Of a stretch of DNA of 30,871 nt, positions 22,750 to 30,871 are shown piece by piece. The stretch is taken from the NCBI GenBank assembly GCA_000708835.1, contig DF237767.1, positions 1 through 30,871 of the forward strand, in the 5' to 3' direction. The position numbers and the translations under genes were made by a program. Each line of letters starts with the position of its first letter. Positions within the stretch are counted from its first letter, which is position 1. Below the pieces are notes generated by a model. The model was not told the origin of the DNA and ran no database searches. It worked only from the letters and a program-made list of their open reading frames with translations. The stretch is from Klebsormidium nitens (lineage: Eukaryota; Streptophyta; Klebsormidiophyceae; Klebsormidiales; Klebsormidiaceae).

Positions 22750-24174
22750 CTATTGTAAATCTTTCCGGAAAGTGTCTAGAAATTCGTGAATCGACGGCCT
22801 GTTTCTGCTCGGGACTGACGAGCAAGCTCTGAGAACTCGAGAACTGCTAGCGCTCAACCGCACTTTGCACACCCCGCTGAGCGGCTTACCAGTCCACCTT
22901 TCTATACCAAGAACTTTCTCTGCTAAGAAGCCGACAGCCCACATGTCGGAAGCTGGTGAGTAATCACCACCTACTAGGAGCTCCGGAGCAATGGATGGAT
23001 GCCGTCTCCTATAATCTTCTCTTTCTTGCACTCTAATCATCTTATGTGAGCGACGATCACTCGTTCGACTACAGAGTCCAAAATCTGCAACCCGTAGCTG
23101 TAACCTGTCGTCACAATGGTGAAGAAGGACGTTCTTCTCGTGAAGATCGCAGTGAATGAGTCCGAGATTGTGGAGATGAGCAATCCCTTCTCCTAGTTGG
23201 ACGACGAGATAAATACCTTTGCTTCTGATCGCCTCGAGATGGCGGACTTTGTCCTCCAACCTTTTGCTGCCTTGCAAAACTTCCCACAGTGAGCCCCGAT
23301 TACACCGCTCAAACAGGGCGCACACCGGAAGCGACTGCGTGAACCCAAGGCAGCCGACCAGAGAAGGGTGGCGAACCGAACCGAGGATGAACTCGTCATA
23401 ACTACGTCGATCGATTCTGCCCCCAGTAGCACTGCTGTGGAGTACTTTAACCACGACGCTCTTCTCAAGAAGCCAATTCGGCCAATGGTTCCCCTCCAGG
23501 GACGCCTCGTAAACAGCCCCAAAGCTTCCACTTCCCAACATCTCACCGAACCTGATGCCGGTCCGGTCGGGGAGAAGGAGAATCTGCGGCACTTCGTGTT
23601 GCTCAGGTGGATCTTCAACGGGTGGCCGCAGGGGTGCGGGAGCGCAGCTTGCTCCCGACTCAGGTCCCGAGTCCTTGTCGACAGGCTTCTCCGCATCAAT
23701 CTGCTTGATCTGCAGCAGATAGACGAGCAACTAAGAGAACGTCAAGTTCGAGAGTATCTACAGTCTACTTCCACCTTAAAGAACAGGAACCTCTCATTGG
23801 ACTTGAGGGTTGCCTAGATGGTTTACGCTGGGGAGTGAGACCAAGTTGCCCTCAACGTTCTCATCATGCAATTTGGTGGGGCAATTCAGATCGAAACACA
23901 AACGTATTACAAAGTAGAAGAAGTGCGCGATCCTCACCGGCTGCTCCTCTAACCCCAGCTTTCCAGACGTGCTCCATACACGATCGCGAGTTGTGTTGCC
24001 CCGCGCCGCTGGGTCCCCGGTGAGTGCCAAGAGGGCCCGCGCTGCAGCGTTTGAGGGGCCTGGAGAAGACGGCTCTTCGGATTGCGAAGCAGCCCCGGTG
24101 AGCTTTGGGCCATGTACGGGGGCGCCCGACCTCGATGGTGAGGGGTCTTCCTGCCTGGTGCGCGCCTCCTGCAT
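22750..24174 (-). CDS. Protein kinase, TKL-like catalytic domain
   Basis: A Ser/Thr or dual-specificity kinase is likely. The catalytic domain lies in one exon that begins after an acceptor at 23731 or 23710 and ends at the TAG at 22750-22752. Counting from the residue at 23730, the motifs are the Gly loop GSGSFG (66-71), the VVVK lysine (95), an alpha-C Glu candidate (113), HCD-LHEKN (193-200) with catalytic Asp and Asn, DFG (216-218), APE (248-250), SDMWAVG (261-267) and the conserved RP near 311. All key residues are present; the HRD arginine is Cys. An upstream exon, 24174-23938, joins in phase 0 through a GTGAGG donor and encodes a Ser/Pro-rich linker. Its ATG at 24174 overlaps a good acceptor (ATGCAG ending at 24169), so the true start may be further upstream. 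No transmembrane helix was seen in the exons found. The TKL-like impression is from the overall motif style only. Confidence 0.85.
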
Positions 24175-24595
24175 TATAAGTAAAGCAAATCAACCTTTAA
24201 GCAACGAGAAGGTGGCAACTTGTCGCATCCTGACGCTGGAACCTTAGCAATTGCCCGGATCTGACCAAGTGTCTCGCTTGAATTCTCGTGAGTATTTCCT
24301 CTTTTCATCTTGACAGTTGATGGCAGCGAATGCTTGAAAGTCAAGACGAAGTCGAAGATTCTTTGCACCTGCTTTCGAATCCTCCCCACTTACCTAAGAG
24401 CATGCGTAATATAATGAACTGCTACTAAATTTGCAATGCTGCTCAGCTGACTATGTATTTAGGCTGGCTAGGTTGAGATGGTTGTCAAGCAAACACCAGC
24501 GCCTCGATCGACATGATACCACCTTCTTGAACTTGGCAGCCTTTCCATATGGAAGACAGGTTAAGCCCCAAGGCGAACGCGGGATGAAAACATAC

Positions 24596-25669
24596 CTTCT
24601 GTGCGACATCAGCCGCACATGTCAGCACATGCCTCCGTTTGCCCAGACTGCCGCTCACGTCGCGCAAGTGCACCGCAGCCTGGTCCACAACCGGCACGTC
24701 TGCTGGTGGCGGTTGGATAACTGGGCCCTGGCTGTAAGGGGGAACTTATAAAGATGACTGAAGACCTCAAAGCACATGACCAGAATGTTTGATTGCAAAT
24801 AATCAACAGGTCAATATGCATAAATGGAATGAAAGTCAGGCTCCGAGCAATAGATGCACTGCACCCTGACTCAGATGCACCTCTAAACAAATGATCTGCG
24901 TACCACTGCCATCATCAGTTTGCATTTGTCAAGGCTTGTTGTTATGTTTCTCTAGAGCAAGTTCTTCATTCCTATCCAAACAGGTTCTTTTGAACTTATT
25001 GATAACTGCCTCACAAAATGCTGTGCTACTTAAGATGGCAAGAGGCAACGCATGCTACGAGAATCAAAAGACTTACGTCTGCTGCATTCCGTATTGATTT
25101 GGGACATCTGATCAGAATATGGCAGATGCGGTGACCCAGCAAGACGTAAGTTTGTTGATGAAGCACAGAAGAACTTACCAAGAAAGCACTGCGGCTGCTG
25201 CTTCCATTACGTCTCCTTGCATTGCACCTCCTTCAGAGCCATGCAAAGGCTCAACTCGCAGTACCTTCACTGACATCGCTCCCTTCTGTTTCTGCTTGCG
25301 CTTTTCTTTTGTGGATGCAAACCAAGCTTTCAAAACACCAAATGAGTGGCTGGTACCAAATCTCTGATTAACGCTGTGCAGAAACTTGCTCTCATTGCCA
25401 TAATGCTTCTGATATTGTGCCTGTTTAGAGCCTGTTGTGTCCCTGATGCACGCAAAGTGCATGTAAGCATCCACCGGACGCATCTCGACAGGGGCAGTTA
25501 GATAAATACAATAGCTTGTGGCCGCTGGAAGGGGAGATGTGCTGGCTCCTGCTTCTCCAGCACAGGATCCCAAAGGCTCTAGAAACTTCCAAGCATTGGC
25601 TGATCTATTGGAGCTTAGCAACTGAAAGAAAGCACTGCTGCTGCCCACATCTCCGCCACCGGCGGCCAT
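24596..25669 (-). CDS. Two - strand exons of an unrecognised protein, perhaps the kinase N-terminus
   Basis: Exon 25669-25179 starts with an ATG (MAAGGGDVG) and ends at a GTAAGT donor in phase 2. Exon 24731-24596 follows an acceptor 'cttacag' and completes that codon in frame. It encodes PADVPVVDQAAVHLRDVSG and ends in phase 0 at a GTATGT donor. The joined product is mostly polar, with a basic stretch (STKEKRKQKQKG), and matches no family I know. Because it ends in phase 0 and the next clear - strand exon (from 24168) can also start in phase 0, these may be the 5' exons of the kinase gene. Otherwise this is a separate small gene with a 3' end near 24400-24450. Further upstream exons between 25670 and 26014 are possible but unsupported. 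Confidence 0.4.
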
Positions 25670-26607
25670 TAGTTGCTGGAACGTGGGTTCAGCCAATAAG
25701 CAGTAGCTAGATCTACTTGAATAGCATCCTCCACACACCAACGATCTGATCAGCAGTTTGCTGGGGTTGTATCAGACTCAGAGCACAAAAGGAGGTGGGC
25801 ATATGGGTTCAACTTTGCCTCAGTCACTAAGCTGGTAAGCTGGTAAGCGCTGAGGCACCCCCTGGATGAGGGTATCCAAGGCTTCACCGCTGTTCCGGAA
25901 TGTAAACAAGAGCACTTCAGCTCGCAGAGTACCCTTCAGAGCGGTGCTCCACCTCCCTTCCCTAAGAAAAGACGCAGCAGAAATGGTGGCCATTAATGGA
26001 TTAAGAACTACCAAGGCAAGAAGGCTGAGTGGGAATGTTCAAGGCGGCCGCGCGCAGACTCCAGAGTGGTTTCCATTACCGCCTGCATTTGGCTTGGGCC
26101 AAATTCCAATGACTGGGCCTTATCTAGTTTGATGCTTTGTGCTGGGGTAGATCAGCAGCAAATCGTCATCATTGATTGCATCGGGCTGCTTGAATCCAAA
26201 GGCTGCAATTACTCGAGTACAAGGGGATCGGCCACCGTCGTTGAACTTGCACACGGTTCCGATTCAAGGAAAATCGACGGGCCATTTGTCTATGAACTCA
26301 TTCCCGCCAAGATTGATGCGTTGAAGGCCCTCGATCATTTTGATCGATGGTTTCGATCGCTTTTATGGTGGTCCGCTAGCTTTAAATTTGAATGGACGAC
26401 GAGGTCAGACTGCATGCAGCATTGGGTAAGCACTGCTACCTACCTATATTAGATGCCTAGCATGAAGATGACTTGGATTCAAGTTGCCACTTCTTGAAGA
26501 GCTTTGAAAACTTCTGAACACAAGTCAGAACGCCAGAGGCTCGCTAAGGATTTCTTGTGCTCCGAGTCGCTGTTCCTCTGTTCCTCTCAAAAAGCTCAAG
26601 CTCCACC
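25670..26607. promoter_or_regulatory. Divergent intergenic region, candidate shared promoter
   Basis: This separates the probable 5' end of the - strand unit (ATG at 25669) from the + strand gene starting at 26608. Open frames here (for example 25820-26014 on - and 26066-26452 on +) lack a family signature. No TATA box or other core element was identified with confidence. Confidence 0.3.
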
Positions 26608-29600
26608 ATGGGCAGAAAGCGAAATAGAGAGCAGCAGGTTATAGAGGAGGATGGACAAGGGTCTCTCCCTGACCCGGAAGTCCCAGTTGAAGGCTCAGCA
26701 GAGATGCAGATAAACTCTCGTCCAAAAAGGGCTGCAGCAACCGGCGAAGCCCGTATCGCTCATATGCAGGGTTCTGATGGGGCAATCGAGTGGCTGAAGA
26801 AGAACAATCCAAGTGCCTTTGCACAAGCAGTAGCTGCGACGAATGCACCTCAATCAAAGCAGAAGGAACCCCGCAGACAGATGAAACCTCTCTACTCTCC
26901 AGCAAAGAAGACCGATGAAGAGTCTGGTTCTGGCTCTGACTCTGACGGATCAGGAAGCGATGGGTCAGAAACAGACTTTGACCCGGCTAAGGAGGATGAT
27001 GCTGCGGATTCCGATGACGAAGGAGATGAAGTTGAGGAATTGGAAAAAGGTACATGAGTTCCTGATTTTGGCTACTCTTTTACTGCCTGTGACATGGTGT
27101 GATCAGACTTACTGCTCAAGGTCTCGACGCCTCCGTGCTTTCAGTTGCCTTGAATGCACAATGTTAGATTGGTCGCTCTGGAGACTCAATCTGGAAGTGA
27201 GATTTGAAATCAGGGTGGACCCTTCAGACCGTCTTCAAGCAATGCTGTACTCAGTCTTCACATTGGACGGGGAAGGAAGGTTCTGGAACACTTGCTAAAT
27301 GCGAGCAACATCACGATCAAATTATTTAAGCCATTATAAGGATGCCAATGCATCTACTCTGTTGGTTGACTTCTTGCAAGCTCAATGCAGCCCTGTCTCA
27401 CAAATTTAAGCTTTCATTCTGCTGTAATGCCAGGCGGAAGCAGCACTGAGGTTGATGCTGAAACGGAACTGGCTGAGCTGCTAAGTGTAGCTCCAGGAAA
27501 AGCTGCGGAGAAGAACAAAAAGAAGGGCACAGGGAAGGAGAAGGCGGACAAAGCGGAGAAGGAGAAGAAAAAAACCAAGAAGAAGGCTGGTGCAATTGTT
27601 CCTTATGGCAAAGGTGAGTGACCCTTTGCAGCTTTAGAGGGCTTGATTGTAGGGCTTGAAGGCCATTGCAAGATTGCATGACCTTACGATCTAGCCAGCA
27701 TTTCAGGAGAGAGGTTGATGCTTTTGCCTTAAGACCATTTCACAGAATCGTGAAGCGTTTTCAGAGCACTCATAAGTACTGATTGTTTACCCCCAAGCTG
27801 CTTCTTGATGATCAGCTCTTCTTCAATGATCCAGACCCGTTGACCACAACAGTTATGTTGCTCTTTTACAGTGCAGTCTTGTTGCTTTACAAGGACCTGT
27901 TATTCCCTGACATTCATGTGTCCTCCTGTAGGTGCGAAGACGGTGACCAAGCCCCCCAAGAACACCACCCTTTCGGAAATAGTGGTCAGCGGAGCAACCA
28001 CGAGCAACGCCCTCGCAGGCATTGACGCCAACCTCCTTCTTGCGTCCTTCGTGAGAGTGCAGCAGGACCAGGCAGCGCAAGGGGCCAAGCAGGACAAACT
28101 CATGAGCATGTTCACGCAGGTTTTGGCTCAAGTGAAGCGTGCGAACTCAAAGCAGGGCAGCCAGTCAAGTCTGCAGGCAGAGAGTGCCCGTACAACGGTA
28201 AGCACCTTTTTGCAGTCAGCAAAATGTACAAGAGCTTTGTCAGGCATTCGCCACAGTCAAGCTGACCATGTATCAGGGCACGTCACAGTGTCTGCCCTGT
28301 GGTTCTCCTTACATTCTTGCAAAGCACCTCTTCAACTTGAGTGAACCCTGCCAGAATGCAACACAGTTAGCCCAACCCCGTCCTCCCAACCGCCCACTTG
28401 CGCTCAAGAAAGACTTGTTCTGCAGGAACAAGGGAGTGCTGGCAGCACTCTCCAGGTAGTTGCCAACAGCACGCTGTCGGAGGAGCAAAGCCTGCTCCAC
28501 AAGCTTCAAGCGGATCCCAAATTGCTCTCAGCGAACAAATCCATGATAAAGGTAAGCTGTCTTGACACTTTTCTTACGGACCACTTTGTGGAGTGTCAAG
28601 CGATCCAAGAACTGCTTTGTAGGCAGTCTCTTGGGAGTGCTCATCGATCTTCTGTCAGAAGCATGTATGAGTGAGATTGTTACGCGGAATATTTCATCGA
28701 AGCTGGCGCTCACTTGTGACATCAGACCAATCTGAAGGAAAGGCTTTCTATTTTCAGGTCCTTGCCATTAAGACTGTTAAAACGACCTTCTTTTGATACG
28801 TGGAACAACTCCGCTGGTCTTTGATTGCACACCTGCTTGATGTAAAAGCTCCCTTCCTGCCAAATGGTTCCTTGACAATAGACTACCTATAACCTGGAAA
28901 ACTGCCTATTAAACATCAACTTTTGTCCAAAGAACCCACACACTTTGATGCACGTTTCAGGGTCTGATGGAACATTGGAAATGCTTGCAGCTGCTGGCAT
29001 CTGACGCCGTCAACCTGAGCTTGTTAGCCTCAGGCGTTCAAGACTCAGACATCATGAAGAGCAACACCCGTTTGGCCTTTCGGGTGACCGCCAACGACCC
29101 CGAGAAGATGGACCTGTTTGAGGACGTGTATCACGACATCATTGAGGCGCACCAGATGAAGGGGTTCCGCCAGAAGAGAGGCCAGACGATCTCGGAGCTG
29201 CGCAACAACACATACGCCAACTACAAGCTGCCTGCTCTCCACTCCGAGGGATGGGCTCAAAGTGCCACCCCGCTTCTCAAAGGTGAACGACAGCCTCAAT
29301 CAGATTCACTCTCAGCAAGATTTCTTGGAATCTACTTGATGTTCACATCTGGCGAGTGGCCGCAAATCTCTCTTCGACATCAATATCAGTTGCTTGTTCC
29401 TTCAATATCTTCAGAGTAGCCTTGAAAAGTTGCGCTCTGACTTGTCGAAGGATCCTTTTAGGTTGGGCTTATCTGCCGGTAACAGGATTGCTTTGCTTGT
29501 TTGTTGACCTTGCGGCTGTTCCTTCAGTTCGAGCCTTGCGAGAACCGAATCCATTCTATCGAGATCCTTTCGAAACGTAGCCATTTGAAATACTTGATTT

Positions 29601-30533
29601 GAGCTCGGTGTGGTCCGCGCATGACCGTCACCAAGTTGTATAAGGACCAGCGGATTTGTCGAAATCGATCTGAACTTTTTCGCTCTCTAACAGACAACGC
29701 CTATCGGAAGGCGGGCAGCGACGATTATGGACACGAACAATTCCGGAAGCTGCTGGCTCAAATGAGCAACATCGATGTCAGCGACGGCGTTCCTGACTCC
29801 CTGCCCACGACGTTTGCTAGGGCAGCACTGGCTGAAGTCACGGTAAGGAACGAAGGCCTACCTGTTCAAATCGCGACTGATCTGGTTGAGCTAGCTTGTA
29901 ATGAAAAGGCAAGTCAATGACCAGTGCACTGTATGATTCAAGCAAGAATCCTCAAACTGATTCTGCGAATGACTCGCGGCACGTACTAGAGCTGCTTGCT
30001 ATTGAATCGCAGTCGGGTTTGCTCGTATCAAAGTCGAGATCCAATCGTTCCTCTTTCGCTCAGGTTTGATCCTGATATATGCTCAATTTTCGAGACCAAA
30101 ACCTGAAGAACGTTGTTCGACACTTGACTTCAGCCTATTCGCAAAAGCGAGGCAACAATTCACTGCTCCGCACACATTCGAGCCGGTTTGCTTCCCACGT
30201 TCTTCAAGATTCAAAGTGCTAATACTGGTTCTTGTGCATGATCTACAGGTGGAGTTGCTCCTGCAAGGCATCAAGCGTTTCGAGAAGGCCGAGCTCAGGC
30301 TTTTGGCTCGCCGTGAGGAGGAGCTCCGGAAGGATTCGGCACGAACCAGCTCCTTCCTCAACTTCGTCGAGCCGGAAGATCCCCTTGTGTGCCCACACCG
30401 TCTCAAGGTCCGCGCAGCAGCTAGATTGCAAGACGAGCAGCGGGCCGCTCAAGAGACCTTAGACCAGCGTTCTGAGGTTAACACGTCTGGCAGTCCGGCC
30501 GTGCCCTCGTCGACTCCAGAGTTGAGCGCATGA
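26608..30533 (+). CDS. Unrecognised acidic/lysine-rich, probably nuclear protein
   Basis: Seven exons join in frame: 26608-27049, 27434-27613, 27932-28197, 28426-28551, 28961-29282, 29694-29842 and 30249-30533. They give 589 residues, with junction phases 1, 1, 0, 0, 1, 0 and GT-AG borders throughout. The ATG has a near-ideal context (CCACCATGG). The N-terminus opens with MGRKRNRE. A Ser/Asp/Glu-rich acidic run follows near residues 110-147, and a lysine-rich run (EKEKKKTKKKAG) near 180-205. Next comes a helical, Gln-rich part (LASFVRVQQDQAAQGAKQDKL). Exon 5 holds the most conserved-looking block (DPEKMDLFEDVYHDIIEAH), and exon 7 a charged helix (ELRLLARREEELRKDS) before a Ser/Pro tail. No known domain, signal peptide or membrane segment was seen. 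Composition suggests a nuclear or chromatin-associated role, which is only a guess. The intact frame across six introns makes the gene itself convincing. Confidence 0.75.
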
Positions 30534-30871
30534 TAGGCGTGAGGTCCACCTCAGACAATCTCAAGTCATAGTCGCTCTTTAGTTAATCATGCTAAGGGAC
30601 ACTGCGAGTTAGAGCATTCATGAACTTGCCGTTCTTTTTGATCCGCTCTTCCTGCTCTCCATCCACTGTCGACACTGAGACTGCTTGAGGTGCCAAGGTA
30701 CAAGATGGCATGCAATTTAAGACATGGTGACTGGAGAATCTTTGCACTTCGCGTCACGGCAACGGCCGGCATGAGCGAAGCAGTCGCAAATGAACATCAT
30801 GTTGTGAGCAAGGCAACGTGGCCAACGTACGTACCGTAACTGCAAGCTTCACTGGCAAGCCCCAAACGACG
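30534..30871. other. 3' flank, nothing recognised
   Basis: No open frame, RNA gene or repeat could be supported in this stretch. Confidence 0.4.

Noticed and set aside
26066-26452. 128-codon frame on + before the acidic protein gene
   Set aside because: No family signature. The next gene has its own strong start at 26608, and no splice junction links them convincingly.

Overview
The window is eukaryotic nuclear DNA. Every gene I can recognise is split by GT-AG introns of roughly 200-700 bases, usually with a pyrimidine tract and a 'gcag' acceptor. There are no Shine-Dalgarno sites, operons or bacterial gene spacing. The gene set is a plant-type MATE transporter, a bestrophin of the type common in algae, proteasome subunit RPN9, a TALE-type homeobox gene, a Plavaka-like transposase and a kinase with a TKL-like look. 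This fits an alga, most simply a green or streptophyte alga. That assignment is inference from families and gene structure; no single feature proves it.

Left part (1-6860): the 3' half of a MATE transporter (exons 512-593, 1003-1094, 1553-1733, 1942-2302) runs on the + strand. Its last exon carries an in-frame TAA and a frame change, so it looks like a pseudogene. Next is a lone 3' exon of a bestrophin-like chloride channel (3438-3716). About 3.1 kb without a recognisable gene follows, ending in a CpG-rich block in front of RPN9.

Middle (6861-16400): RPN9 is a complete seven-exon gene (6861-10546) whose exons join in frame to 388 residues. Converging on it from the - strand is a three-exon homeobox gene (13775 down to 11875). 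Its homeodomain has the PYP loop of the TALE class, but helix 3 reads W-L-A-G-A-R where W-F-x-N-x-R is expected. Its upstream flank is CpG-rich and has a clean hairpin. A small open frame with a signal-peptide-like start (15684-15872) and a dense cluster of GTTGA/TCAAC words (15863-16036) lie in front of the transposase.

Transposon (16409-21561, possibly extending to both sides): a nine-exon Plavaka-like DDE transposase with an N-terminal C2HC finger. All inferred exons join in frame, giving about 1,000 residues without a stop. More GTTGA/TCAAC words occur downstream (21976-22054), so the element may have subterminal repeats.

Right part (22750-30871): a protein kinase gene on the - strand ends at 22750. 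Its catalytic domain is intact in one exon, and upstream - strand exons up to about 25669 may belong to the same gene. Facing away from it on the + strand is a complete seven-exon gene (26608-30533, 589 residues). It encodes an acidic then lysine-rich protein of no family I recognise. RPN9 is plain housekeeping; the other genes show no evident pathway link to each other.
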